A stretch of 64,000 nucleotides of DNA. Origin: Rhynchopus sp. YZ270_cl-10 (lineage: Eukaryota; Euglenozoa; Diplonemea; Diplonemida; Diplonemidae). This document shows positions 36,101 through 50,107 of this stretch, piece by piece. Numbering within the stretch: position 1 is the stretch's first letter; each line of letters opens with the position of its first letter. The notes below the pieces were generated by a model. The model was given only the letters and a program-made list of their open reading frames with translations, made no database searches and was not told where the DNA came from. The stretch covers positions 744,001 through 808,000 of the forward strand of contig OZ037856.1 in assembly GCA_964035575.1 (NCBI GenBank), written 5' to 3'. A program made the translations under genes and the position numbers.

Positions 36101-39100
36101 TGCGTTGTAACGCGTCCGTTCTAACGCATCCGTTCTCACGCATCCGTTGTAACGCGTCCGTTGTAACGCGTGCGTTGTAACGCATCCGTTGTAACGCATC
36201 CGTTGTAACGCGTCCGTTGTAACGCGTGCGTTGTAACGCATCCGTTGTAACGCGTCCGTTGTAACGCGTGCGTTGTAACGCGTCCGTTCTAACGCATCCG
36301 TTCTCACGCATCCGTTGTAACGCGTCCGTTGTAACGCGTGCGTTGTAACGCATCCGTTGTAACGCGTCCGTTGTAACGCGTGCGTTGTAACGCGTCCGTT
36401 CTAACGCATCCGTTCTCACGCATCCGTTGTAACGCGTCCGTTGTAACGCATCCGTTGTAACGCGTCCGTTGTAACGCATCCGTTGTAACGCATCCGTTGT
36501 AACGCGTGCGTTGTAACGCATCCGTTGTAACGCATCCGTTCTAACGCATCCGTTGTAACGCATCCGTTCTAACGCATCCGTTGTAACGCATCCGTTGTAA
36601 CGCGTCCGTTGTAACGCATCCGTTGTAACGCGTCCGTTGTAACGCATCCGTTGTAACGCATCCGTTGTAACGCATCCGTTCTAACGCGTCCGTTGTAACG
36701 CATCCGTTGTCACGCATCCGTTGGAATGCATCCGTTGTAACGCGTCCGTTGTAACGCATGCGTTGGAATGCATCCGTTGTAACGCGTCCGTTGTAACGCA
36801 TCCGTTGTAACGCATCCGTTGTAACGCATGCGCTGTATCGCGTGCGTTGTAACGCGTCCGTTCTAACGCGTCCGTTGTAACGCGTGCGTTGTAACGCGTC
36901 CGTTCTAACGCGTCCGTTGTAACGCATCCGTTGTAACGCATCCGTTCTAACGCGTCCGTTGGAACGCATCCGTTGTAACGAGTCCGTTGTAACGCATCCG
37001 TTGTAACGCGTCCGTTGTAACGCATCCGTTGTAACGCATGCGCTGTATCGCGTGCGTTGTAACGCGTCCGTTCTAACGCGTCCGTTGTAACGCGTGCGTT
37101 GTAACGCGTCCGTTCTAACGCGTCCGTTGTAACGCGTGCGTTGTAACGCATCCGTTGTAACGCATCCGTTCTAACGCGTCCGTTGTAACGCATCCGTTGT
37201 AACGAGTCCGTTGGAACGCATCCGTTGTAACGCATCCGTTGGAACGCGTGCGTTGTAACGCGTCCGTTCTAACGCATCCGTTCTCACGCATCCGTTGTAA
37301 CGCGTCCGTTGTAACGCGTGCGTTGTAACGCATCCGTTGTAACGCGTCCGTTGTAACGCGTGCGTTGTAACGCGTCCGTTCTAACGCATCCGTTCTCACG
37401 CATCCGTTGTAACGCGTCCGTTGTAACGCGTGCGTTGTAACGCATCCGTTGTAACGCATCCGTTGTAACGCGTCCGTTGTAAGGCATCCGTTGTAACGAG
37501 TCCGTTGTAACGCGTCCGTTGTAACGCATCCGTTGGAACGCGTGCGTTGTAACGCGTCCGTTCTAACGCATCCGTTCTCACGCATCCGTTGTAACGCGTC
37601 CGTTGTAACGCGTCCGTTGTAACGCATCCGTTGGAACGCGTGCGTTGTAACGCGTCCGTTCTAACGCGTCCGTTGTAACGCATCCGTTGTAACGCATCCG
37701 TTGTAACGCATCCGTTCTAACGCATCCGTTGTAACGCGTCCGTTGTAACGCGTCCGTTGTAACGCATCCGTTGTAACGCATCCGTTGTAACGCATCCGTT
37801 GTAACGCGTCCGTTGTAACGCGTGCGTTGTAACGCATCCGTTGTAACGCATCCGTTCTAACGCGTCCGTTGTAACGCATCCGTTGTAACGCGTCCGTTGT
37901 AACGCATCCGTTGTAACGCATCCGTTGTAACGCGTGCGTTGTAACGCATCCGTTGTAACGCATCCGTTCTAACGCATCCGTTGTAACGCATCCGTTCTAA
38001 CGCATCCGTTGTAACGCATCCGTTCTAACGCATCCGTTGTAACGCGTCCGTTGTAACGCGTCCGTTGTAACGCGTCCGATGGAACGCATCCGTTGTAACG
38101 CATCCGTTCTAACGCATCCGTTGTAACGCATCCGTTGTAACGCGTCCGATGGAACGCATCCGTTGTAACGCGTGCGTGGGAACGCATCCGTTGTAACGCG
38201 TCCGTTGTAACGCATCCGTTGTAACGCGTCCGTTGTAACGCATCCGTTGTAACGCATCCGTTCTAACGCATCCGTTGTAACGCATCCGTTCTAACGCATC
38301 CGTTGTAACGCATCCGTTGTAACGCGTCCGTTGTAACGCATCCGTTGTAACGCGTCCGTTGTAACGCGTCCGATGGAACGCATCCGTTGTAACGCGTCCG
38401 TTGTAACGCATCCGTTGTAACGCGTCCGTTGTAACGCATCCGTTGTAACGCATCCGTTGTAACGCATCCGTTCTAACGTGTCCGTTGTAACGCATCCGTT
38501 GTCACGCATCCGTTGGAATGCATCCGTTGTAACGCGTCCGTTGTAACGCATCCGTTGTAACGCATCCGTTGTAACGCATGCGCTGTATCGCGTGCGTTGT
38601 AACGCGTCCGTTGTAACGCGTGCGTTGTAACGCGTCCGTTCTAACGCGTCCGTTGTAACGCATCCGTTGTAACGCATCCGTTCTAACGCGTCCGTTGGAA
38701 CGCATCCGTTGTAACGAGTCCGTTGTAACGAGTCCGTTGTAAGGCATCCGTTGTAACGCATCCGTTCTAACGCGTCCGTTGGAACGCATCCGTTGTAACG
38801 AGTCCGTTGTAACGAGTCCGTTGTAACGCATCCGTTGTAACGCGTCCGTTGTAACGCATCCGTTGTAACGCATCCGTTGTAACGCATGCGCTGTATCGCG
38901 TGCGTTGTAACGCGTCCGTTCTAACGCGTCCGTTGTAACGCGTGCGTTGTAACGCATCCGTTGTAACGCATCCGTTGTAACGCATCCGTTCTAACGCGTC
39001 CGTTGTAACGCATCCGTTGTAACGAGTCCGTTGGAACGCATCCGTTGTAACGCATCCGTTGGAACGCGTGCGTTGTAACGCGTCCGTTCTAACGCATCCG

Positions 39101-42100
39101 TTCTCACGCATCCGTTGTAACGCGTCCGTTGTAACGCGTGCGTTGTAACGCATCCGTTGTAACGCATCCGTTGTAACGCGTCCGTTGTAACGCGTGCGTT
39201 GTAACGCGTCCGTTCTAACGCATCCGTTCTCACGCATCCGTTGTAACGCGTCCGTTGTAACGCGTGCGTTGTAACGCATCCGTTGTAACGCATCCGTTGT
39301 AACGCGTCCCTTGTAAGGCATCCGTTGTAACGAGTCCGTTGTAACGCGTCCGTTGTAACGCATCCGTTGGAACGCGTGCGTTGTAACGCGTCCGTTCTAA
39401 CGCATCCGTTCTCACGCATCCGTTGTAACGCGTCCGTTGTAACGCGTCCGTTGTAACGCATCCGTTGGAACGCGTGCGTTGTAACGCGTCCGTTCTAACG
39501 CGTCCGTTGTAACGCATCCGTTGTAACGCATCCGTTGTAACGCATCCGTTCTAACGCATCCGTTGTAACGCATCCGTTGTAACGCGTCCGATGGAACGCA
39601 TCCGTTGTGAGGCGTCCGTTGTAACGCGTGCGTTGTAACGCATCCGTTGTAACGCATGCGTTGTAACGCATCCGTTGTAACGCGTGCGTTGGAACGCATC
39701 CGTTGTAACGCGTCCGTTGTAACGAGTCCGTTGTAACGCATCCGTTGTAACGCGTCCGTTCTAACGCGTCCGTTGTAACGCGTGCGTTGTAACGCATCCG
39801 TTGTAACGCATCCGTTGTAACGCATCCGTTCTAACGCGTCCGTTGTAACGCATCCGTTGTAACGAGTCCGTTGGAACGCATCCGTTGTAACGCATCCGTT
39901 GGAACGCGTGCGTTGTAACGAGTCCGTTCTAACGCATCCGTTCTCACGCATCCGTTGTAACGCGTCCGTTGTAACGCGTCCGTTCTAACGCGTCCGTTGT
40001 AACGCGTCCGTTGTAACGCATCCGTTGTAACGCATCCGTTCTAACGCATCCGTTGTAACGCGTCCGTTGTAACGCATCCGTTGTAACGCGTCCGATGGAA
40101 CGCATCCGTTGTAACGCGTCCGTTGTAACGCGTCCGATGGAACGCATCCGTTGTAACGCATCCGTTGTAACGAGTCCGTTGTAACGCATCCGTTGTAACG
40201 CGTCCGTTGTAACGCATCCGTTGTAACGCATCCGTTGTAACGCATGCGCTGTATCGCGTGCGTTGTAACGCGTCCGTTCTAACGCGTCCGTTGTAACGCG
40301 TGCGTTGTAACGCGTCCGTTCTAACGCGTCCGTTGTAACGCGTGCGTTGTAACGCATCCGTTGTAACGCATCCGTTGTAACGAGTCCGTTGGAACGCATC
40401 CGTTGTAACGCATCCGTTGGAACGCGTGCGTTGTAACGCGTCCGTTCTAACGCATCCGTTCTCACGCATCCGTTGTAACGCGTCCGTTGTAACGCGTGCG
40501 TTGTAACGCGTCCGTTCTAACGCGTCCGTTGTAACGCGTGCGTTGTAACGCATCCGTTGTAACGCATCCGTTGTAACGCATCCGTTCTAACGCGTCCGTT
40601 GTAAGGCATCCGTTGTAACGAGTCCGTTGTAACGCGTCCGTTGTAACGCATCCGTTGGAACGCGTGCGTTGTAACGCGTCCGTTCTAACGCATCCGTTCT
40701 CACGCATCCGTTGTAACGCGTCCGTTGTAACGCGTCCGTTGTAACGCATCCGTTGGAACGCGTGCGTTGTAACGCGTCCGTTCTAACGCGTCCGTTGTAA
40801 CGCATCCGTTGTAACGCATCCGTTGTAACGCATCCGTTGTAACGCATCCGTTCTAACGCATCCGTTGTAACGCGTCCGTTGTAACGCGTCCGTTGTAACG
40901 CATCCGTTGTAACGCATCCGTTGTAACGCATCCGTTGTAACGCGTCCGTTGTAACGCGTGCGTTGTAACGCATCCGTTGTAACGCATCCGTTGTAACGCG
41001 TGCGTTGTAACGCATCCGTTGTAACGCATCCGTTGTAACGCATCCGTTCTAACGCATCCGTTGGAACGAGTCCGTTCTAACGCGTCCGTTGTAACGCGTC
41101 CGTTGTAACGCGTGCGTTGTAACGCGTCCGTTGTAACGCGTCCGTTGTAACGCATCCGTTGTAACGCGTGCGTTGTAACGCATCCGTTGTAACGCATCCG
41201 TTGTAACGCATCCGTTCTAACGCGTCCGTTGTAACGCATCCGTTGTAACGCATCCGTTGTAACGCGTGCGTTGTAACGCATCCGTTGTAACGCATCCGTT
41301 CTAACGCGTCCGTTGTAACGCATCCGTTGTAACGCGTCCGTTGTAACGCATCCGTTGTAACGCATCCGTTGTAACGCGTGCGTTGTAACGCATCCGTTGT
41401 AACGCATCCGTTCTAACGCATCCGTTGTAACGCATCCGTTCTAACGCATCCGTTGTAACGCGTCCGTTGTAACGCGTCCGATGGAACGCATCCGTTGTAA
41501 CGCATCCGTTCTAACGCATCCGTTGTAACGCATCCGTTGTAACGCGTCCGTTGTAACGCATCCGTTGTAACGCGTCCGTTGTAACGCGTCCGATGGAACG
41601 CATCCGTTGTAACGCGTCCGTTGTAACGCATCCGTTGTAACGCGTCCGTTGTAACGCATCCGTTGTAACGCATCCGTTGTAACGCATCCGTTCTAACGCG
41701 TCCGTTGTAACGCATCCGTTGTCACGCATCCGTTGGAATGCATCCGTTGTAACGCGTCCGTTGTAACGCATCCGTTGGAATGCATCCGTTGTAACGCGTC
41801 CGTTGTAACGCATCCGTTGTAACGCATCCGTTGTAACGCATGCGCTGTATCGCGTGCGTTGTAACGCGTCCGTTCTAACGCGTCCGTTGTAACGCGTGCG
41901 TTGTAACGCGTCCGTTCTAACGCGTCCGTTGTAACGCATCCGTTGTAACGCATCCGTTCTAACGCGTCCGTTGGAACGCATCCGTTGTAACGAGTCCGTT
42001 GTAACGAGTCCGTTGTAAGGCATCCGTTGTAACGCATCCGTTCTAACGCGTCCGTTGGAACGCATCCGTTGTAACGAGTCCGTTGTAACGAGTCCGTTGT

Positions 42101-45100
42101 AACGAGTCCGTTGTAACGCATCCGTTGTAACGCGTCCGTTGTAACGCATCCGTTGTAACGCATCCGTTGTAACGCATGCGCTGTATCGCGTGCGTTGTAA
42201 CGCGTCCGTTCTAACGCGTCCGTTGTAACGCGTGCGTTGTAACGCGTCCGTTCTAACGCGTCCGTTGTAACGCGTGCGTTGTAACGCATCCGTTGTAACG
42301 CATCCGTTGTAACGCATCCGTTCTAACGCGTCCGTTGTAACGCATCCGTTGTAACGAGTCCGTTGGAACGCATCCGTTGTAACGCATCCGTTGGAACGCG
42401 TGCGTTGTAACGCGTCCGTTCTAACGCATCCGTTCTCACGCATCCGTTGTAACGCGTCCGTTGTAACGCGTGCGTTGTAACGCATCCGTTGTAACGCGTC
42501 CGTTGTAACGCGTGCGTTGTAACGCATCCGTTGTAACGCATCCGTTGTAACGCGTCCGTTGTAAGGCATCCGTTGTAACGAGTCCGTTGTAACGCGTCCG
42601 TTGTAACGCATCCGTTGGAACGCGTGCGTTGTAACGCGTCCGTTCTAACGCATCCGTTCTCACGCATCCGTTGTAACGCGTCCGTTGTAACGCGTCCGTT
42701 GTAACGCATCCGTTGGAACGCGTGCGTTGTAACGCGTCCGTTCTAACGCGTCCGTTGTAACGCATCCGTTGTAACGCATCCGTTGTAACGCATCCGTTCT
42801 AACGCATCCGTTGTAACGCGTCCGTTGTAACGCGTCCGTTGTAACGCATCCGTTGTAACGCATCCGTTGTAACGCATCCGTTGTAACGCGTCCGTTGTAA
42901 CGCGTGCGTTGTAACGCATCCGTTGTAACGCATCCGTTGTAACGCATCCGTTGTAACGCGTGCGTTGTAACGCATCCGTTGTAACGCATCCGTTGTAACG
43001 CATCCGTTCTAACGCATCCGTTGGAACGAGTCCGTTCTAACGCGTCCGTTGTAACGCGTCCGTTGTAACGCGTGCGTTGTAACGCGTCCGTTCTAACGCG
43101 TCCGTTGTAACGCGTGCGTTGTAACGCATCCGTTGTAACGCATCCGTTGTAACGCATCCGTTCTAACGCGTCCGTTGTAACGCATCCGTTGTAACGCATC
43201 CGTTGTAACGCGTGCGTTGTAACGCATCCGTTGTAACGCATCCGTTCTAACGCGTCCGTTGTAACGCATCCGTTGTAACGCGTCCGTTGTAACGCATCCG
43301 TTGTAACGCATCCGTTGTAACGCGTGCGTTGTAACGCATCCGTTGTAACGCATCCGTTCTAACGCATCCGTTGTAACGCATCCGTTCTAACGCATCCGTT
43401 GTAACGCATCCGTTCTAACGCATCCGTTGTAACGCGTCCGTTGTAACGCGTCCGATGGAACGCATCCGTTGTAACGCATCCGTTCTAACGCATCCGTTGT
43501 AACGCATCCGTTGTAACGCGTCCGATGGAACGCATCCGTTGTAACGCGTGCGTGGGAACGCATCCGTTGTAACGCGTCCGTTGTAACGCATCCGTTGTAA
43601 CGCATCCGTTGTAACGCGTGCGTTGTAACGCATCCGTTGTAACGCATCCGTTCTAACGCGTCCGTTGTAACGCATCCGTTGTAACGCGTCCGTTGTAACG
43701 CATCCGTTGTAACGCATCCGTTGTAACGCGTGCGTTGTAACGCATCCGTTGTAACGCATCCGTTCTAACGCATCCGTTGTAACGCATCCGTTCTAACGCA
43801 TCCGTTGTAACGCGTCCGTTGTAACGCATCCGTTCTAACGCATCCGTTGTAACGCATCCGTTGTAACGCGTGCGTTGTAACGCATCCGTTGTAACGCATC
43901 CGTTGTAACGCGTGCGTTGTAACGCATCCGTTGTAACGCATCCGTTGTAACGCATCCGTTCTAACGCATCCGTTGGAACGAGTCCGTTCTAACGCGTCCG
44001 TTGTAACGCGTCCGTTGTAACGCGTGCGTTGTAACGCGTCCGTTCTAACGCGTCCGTTGTAACGCGTGCGTTGTAACGCATCCGTTGTAACGCATCCGTT
44101 GTAACGCGTGCGTTGTAACGCATCCGTTCTAACGCGTCCGTTGTAACGCATCCGTTGTAACGCATCCGTTGTAACGCGTGCGTTGTAACGCATCCGTTGT
44201 AACGCGTCCGTTGTAACGCATCCGTTGTAACGCGTCCGTTGTAACGCATCCGTTGTAACGCATCCGTTGTAACGCGTGCGTTGTAACGCATCCGTTGTAA
44301 CGCATCCGTTCTAACGCATCCGTTGTAACGCATCCGTTCTAACGCATCCGTTGTAACGCATCCGTTGTAACGCGTCCGTTGTAACGCATCCGTTGTAACG
44401 CGTCCGTTGTAACGCGTCCGATGGAACGCATCCGTTGTAACGCGTCCGTTGTAACGCATCCGTTGTAACGCGTCCGTTGTAACGCATCCGTTGTAACGCA
44501 TCCGTTGTAACGCATCCGTTCTAACGCGTCCGTTGTAACGCATCCGTTGTCACGCATCCGTTGGAATGCATCCGTTGTAACGCGTCCGTTGTAACGCATC
44601 CGTTGGAATGCATCCGTTGTAACGCGTCCGTTGTAACGCATCCGTTGTAACGCATCCGTTGTAACGCATGCGCTGTATCGCGTGCGTTGTAACGCGTCCG
44701 TTCTAACGCGTCCGTTGTAACGCATCCGTTGTAACGCATCCGTTGTAACGCATCCGTTCTAACGCGTCCGTTGTAACGCATCCGTTGTAACGAGTCCGTT
44801 GTAACGCGTCCGTTGTAACGCATCCGTTGTAACGCATCCGTTGTAACGCATCCGTTCTAACGCGTCCGTTGGAACGCATCCGTTGTAACGAGTCCGTTGT
44901 AACGAGTCCGTTGTAAGGCATCCGTTGTAACGAGTCCGTTGTAACGCATCCGTTGGAACGCGTGCGTTGTAACGCGTCCGTTCTAACGCATCCGTTCTCA
45001 CGCATCCGTTGTAACGCGTCCGTTGTAACGCGTGCGTTGTAACGCGTGCGTTGTAACGCGTGCGTTGTAACGCGTCCGTTCTAACGCGTCCGTTGTAACG

Positions 45101-48100
45101 CATCCGTTGTAACGCATCCGTTGTAACGCATCCGTTCTAACGCGTCCGTTGGAACGCATCCGTTGTAACGAGTCCGTTGTAACGAGTCCGTTGTAAGGCA
45201 TCCGTTGTAACGAGTCCGTTGTAACGCATCCGTTGTAACGCATCCGTTCTAACGCGTCCGTTGGAACGCATCCGTTGTAACGAGTCCGTTGTAACGAGTC
45301 CGTTGTAACGCATCCGTTGGAACGCGTGCGTTGTAACGCGTCCGTTCTAACGCATCCGTTCTAACGCATCCGTTGTAACGCGTCCGTTGTAACGCGTCCG
45401 TTGTAACGCATCCGTTGGAACGCGTGCGTTGTAACGCGTCCGTTCTAACGCGTCCGTTGTAACGCATCCGTTGTAACGCATCCGTTGTAACGCATCCGTT
45501 GTAACGCATCCGTTCTAACGCATCCGTTGTAACGCGTCCGTTGTAACGCGTGCGTTGTAACGCATCCGTTGTAACGCATCCGTTGTAACGCATCCGTTGT
45601 AACGCGTGCGTTGTAACGCATCCGTTGTAACGCATCCGTTGTAACGCATCCGTTCTAACGCATCCGTTGTAACGCGTGCGTTGTAACGCATCCGTTGTAA
45701 CGCATCCGTTGTAACGCATCCGTTGTAACGCGTGCGTTGTAACGCATCCGTTGTAACGCGTCCGTTGTAACGCATCCGTTGTAACGCGTCCGTTGTAACG
45801 CGTCCGTTGTAACGCGTGCGTTGTAACGCGTGCGTTGTAACGCGTCCGTTGTAACGCGTCCGTTGTAACGCATCCGTTGTAACGCGTCCGTTGTAACGCG
45901 TGCGTTGTAACGCGTGCGTTGTAACGCATCCGATGGAACGCATCCGTTGTAACGCGTGCGTTGGAACGCATCCGTTGTAACGCATCCGTTGTAACGCATC
46001 CGTTGTAACGCGTGCGTTGTAACGCATCCGTTGTAACGCGTCCGTTGTAACGCATCCGTTGTAACGCGTCCGTTGTAACGCGTCCGTTGTAACGCGTGCG
46101 TTGGAACGCATCCGTTGTAACGCGTCCGTTGTAACGCATCCGTTGTAACGCATCCGTTGTAACGCATCCGTTCTAACGCATCCGTTGTAACGCGTGCGTT
46201 GTAACGCATCCGTTGTAACGCGTCCGTTGTAACGCATCCGTTGTAACGCATCCGTTGTAACGCATCCGTTCTAACGCATCCGTTGTAACGCGTCCGTTGT
46301 AACGCGTGCGTTGTAACGCATCCGTTGTAACGCATCCGTTGTAACGCATCCGTTGTAACGCGTGCGTTGTAACGCATCCGTTGTAACGCGTCCGTTGTAA
46401 CGCATCCGTTGTAACGCGTCCGTTGTAACGCGTCCGTTGTAACGCGTGCGTTGTAACGCGTGCGTTGTAACGCATCCGTTGTAACGCGTCCGTTGTAACG
46501 CGTCCGTTGTAACGCGTGCGTTGTAACGCATCCGATGGAACGCGTCCGTTCTAACGCGTCCGTTCTAACGCGTCCGTTGTAACGCATCCGTTGTAACGCG
46601 TCCGTTGTAACGCATCCGTTGTAACGCATCCGTTCTAACGCATCCGTTGTAACGCATCCGTTCTAACGCATCCGTTGTAACGCGTCCGTTGTAACGCGTC
46701 CGTTGTAACGCATCCGTTCTAACGCATCCATTGTAACGCATCCGTTGTAACGCGTCCGTTGTAACGCATCCGTTCTAACGCATCCGTTGTAACGCATCCG
46801 TTGTAACGCGTCCGTTGTAACGCGTCCGATGGAACGCATCCGTTGTAACGCATCCGTTGTAACGAGTCCGTTGTAACGCATCCGTTGTAACGCGTCCGTT
46901 GTAACGCATCCGTTGTAACGCATCCGTTGTAACGCATGCGCTGTATCGCGTGCGTTGTAACGCGTCCGTTCTAACGCGTCCGTTGTAACGCGTGCGTTGT
47001 AACGCGTCCGTTCTAACGCGTCCGTTGTAACGCGTGCGTTGTAACGCATCCGTTGTAACGCATCCGTTGTAACGCATCCGTTCTAACGCGTCCGTTGTAA
47101 CGCATCCGTTGTAACGAGTCCGTTGGAACGCATCCGTTGTAACGCATCCGTTGGAACGCGTGCGTTGTAACGCGTCCGTTGTAACGCATCCGTTCTCACG
47201 CATCCGTTGTAACGCGTCCGTTGTAACGCGTGCGTTGTAACGCATCCGTTGTAACGCATCCGTTGTAACGCGTCCGTTGTAAGGCATCCGTTGTAACGAG
47301 TCCGTTGTAACGCGTCCGTTGTAACGCATCCGTTGGAACGCGTGCGTTGTAACGCGTCCGTTCTAACGCATCCGTTCTCACGCATCCGTTGTAACGCGTC
47401 CGTTGTAACGCGTCCGTTGTAACGCATCCGTTGGAACGCGTGCGTTGTAACGCGTCCGTTCTAACGCGTCCGTTGTAACGCATCCGTTGTAACGCATCCG
47501 TTGTAACGCATCCGTTCTAACGCATCCGTTGGAACGAGTCCGTTCTAACGCGTCCGTTGTAACGCGTCCGTTGTAACGCGTGCGTTGTAACGCGTCCGTT
47601 CTAACGCGTCCGTTGTAACGCGTGCGTTGTAACGCATCCGTTCTAACGCATCCGTTGTAACGCGTCCGTTGTAACGCATCCGTTGTAACGCATCCGTTCT
47701 AACGCATCCGTTGTAACGCATCCGTTGTAACGCATCCGTTGTAACGCGTGCGTTGTAACGCATCCGTTGTAACGCATCCGTTGTAACGCATCCGTTGTAA
47801 CGCATCCGTTGTAACGCGTCCGTTGTAACGCATCCGTTGTAACGCATCCGTTGTAACGCGTGCGTTGTAACGCATCCGTTGTAACGCATCCGTTCTAACG
47901 CGTCCGTTGTAACGCATCCGTTGTAACGCATCCGTTGTAACGCGTGCGTTGTAACGCATCCGTTGTAACGCATCCGTTCTAACGCATCCGTTGTAACGCA
48001 TCCGTTCTAACGCATCCGTTGTAACGCGTCCGTTGTAACGCGTCCGATGGAACGCATCCGTTGTAACGCATCCGTTCTAACGCATCCGTTGTAACGCGTC

Positions 48101-49440
48101 CGTTGTAACGCATCCGTTGTAACGCGTCCGTTGTAACGCATCCGTTGTAACGCGTCCGTTGTAACGCATCCGTTGTAACGCATCCGTTGTAACGCGTGCG
48201 TTGTAACGCATCCGTTGTAACGCATCCGTTCTAACGCGTCCGTTGTAACGCATCCGTTGTAACGCGTCCGTTGTAACGCATCCGTTGTAACGCATCCGTT
48301 GTAACGCGTGCGTTGTAACGCATCCGTTGTAACGCATCCGTTCTAACGCATCCGTTGTAACGCATCCGTTCTAACGCATCCGTTGTAACGCATCCGTTCT
48401 AACGCATCCGTTGTAACGCGTCCGTTGTAACGCGTCCGATGGAACGCATCCGTTGTAACGCATCCGTTCTAACGCATCCGTTGTAACGCATCCGTTGTAA
48501 CGCGTCCGATGGAACGCATCCGTTGTGACGCGTCCGTTGTAACGCGTGCGTTGTAACGCATGCGTTGTAACGCCTCCGTTGTAACGCATCCGTTGTAACG
48601 CGTGCGTGGGAACGCATCCGTTGTAACGCAGCCGTTGTAACGCATCCGTTGTAACGCGTCCGTTGTAACGCATCCGTTGTAACGCATCCGTTGTAACGCG
48701 TGCGTTGTAACGCATCCGTTGTAACGCATCCGTTCTAACGCATCCGTTGTAACGCATCCGTTCTAACGCATCCGTTGTAACGCATCCGTTCTAACGCATC
48801 CGTTGTAACGCATCCGTTGTAACGCGTCCGATGGAACGCATCCGTTGTGAGGCGTCCGTTGTAACGCGTGCGTTGTAACGCATCCGTTGTAACGCATGCG
48901 TTGTAACGCCTCCGTTGTAACGCATCCGTTGTAACGCGTGCGTGGGAACGCATCCGTTGTAACGCGTCCGTTGTAACGCGTGCGTTGGAACGCATCCGTT
49001 GTAACGCGTCCGTTGTAACGAGTCCGTTGTAACGCATCCGTTGTAACGAGTCCGTTGTAACGAGTCCGTTGTAACGCATCCGTTGTAACGAGTCCGTTGT
49101 AACGCGTCCGTTGTAACGCATCCGTTGTAACGCATCCGTTGTAACGCGTGCGTTGGAACGCATCCGTTGTAACGCGTCCGTTGTAACGAGTCCGTTGTAA
49201 CGCATCCGTTGTAACGAGTCCGTTGTAACGCGTCCGTTGTAACGCATCCGTTGTAACGAGTCCGTTGGAACGCATCCGTTGTAACGAGTCCGTTGTAACG
49301 AGTCCGTTGTAAGGCATCCGTTGTAACGAGTCCGTTGTAACGCGTCCGTTGTAACGCATCCGTTGTAACGAGTCCGTTGGAACGCATCCGTTGTAACGAG
49401 TCCGTTGTAACGAGTCCGTTGTAAGGCATCCGTTGTCTCG
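15120..49440. repeat. Giant 14-bp minisatellite array, about 34.3 kb
   Basis: About 2,450 head-to-tail copies of a 14-bp unit, CGCATCCGTTGTAA on the plus strand, with no interruption by other sequence. Variation is confined mostly to a few positions: CA, CG or AG at unit positions 3-4, C or G at position 6, and TGTAA, TCTAA, TGGAA or TCTCA at the end. A rarer GCATGCGCTGTATCG variant recurs. The left edge (15120-15200) is degenerate and the right edge stops abruptly near 49440. Because 14 is not a multiple of 3, each minus-strand frame reads a 14-residue period (MRYNGCVTTDALQR). The frame closes only where the TCTAA variant creates a TAG. The plus strand has a TAA in every frame each 42 bp. 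I regard the frames as by-products. Blocks of several kb recur as higher-order repeats. Confidence 0.98.
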
Positions 49441-50107
49441 CGTAAGTTCTTTCGAATATGGATGATCTTGAGGATTTTGGCGAGGGGGAATGTGCTACGT
49501 TTTATGTATGCAATGTTTAGTGCGAAAAACCACTCTATGAGATTAGCAATACCGTACGTGTGCTGTGTACGATTGCCTTGACGATGTTTTGACGCGCAGA
49601 GGGTACTGCACTGTTATGTGGACGTCTTTTGCCCACGCATACTCGATTATTGGTATGAGTTGCTTACCCCGAATGTTAGGGTTTTTGCGTACCCTTATGT
49701 GTCCGCATAGTAACGTATGAGGACTAATATCTGGGTTCTACTCCGGAATAGTCCGGAATATACCACAGTTTTGTAGCGCTCCTGAAGATCTTGGGGAGAT
49801 GGAAAGTGAAGAAACAGATTCCTCAAGGGACCCAGCGAAGATTTTCCCTTACTTGAATATCTTTAAGGAGGGAAAGTGTAGGATAACGGTTTCTCGCGTG
49901 AGTGATTTTTTTTTTTCTGATTTTGGCTGGCAGGTGTTACGGTGTTCTTAGTGACAGCAACACCCTTGATAGCTAATGAGTGAAGGAAATGTATTTGAAA
50001 AAGCTGTACCGCTATCCCCCTCTACCCTTTTTGTACCCTCCTTCCCCCATTTGCCTGCCTTTTCCCTCCTTCCAAGACCAATCCCCACAGTGCACAGCTG
50101 CGTCAAC
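49441..50107. other. Upstream region of the TMC-like gene
   Basis: About 670 bp of unique sequence between the array and the first plus-strand gene. A pyrimidine-rich stretch (about 50013-50090) ending CCCACAG at 50093 lies just before the chosen start codon and could be the end of a 5'-UTR intron. A duplicated word CCGGAATA lies near 49743-49760. Confidence 0.5.

Noticed and set aside
15135-49429. Dozens of long minus-strand open frames with a 14-residue repeat (MRYNGCVTTDALQR)
   Set aside because: All three minus frames are open at once because the 14-bp unit lacks stops in that direction. They begin and end at unit variants (ATG in GGATGCG, TAG from the TCTAA variant), and no codon-level constraint or non-repeat domain is seen.
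15120-49440. CRISPR array or telomere
   Set aside because: There are no unique spacers between units, and the unit is unlike TTAGGG-type telomere repeats. The array is internal with genes on both sides.
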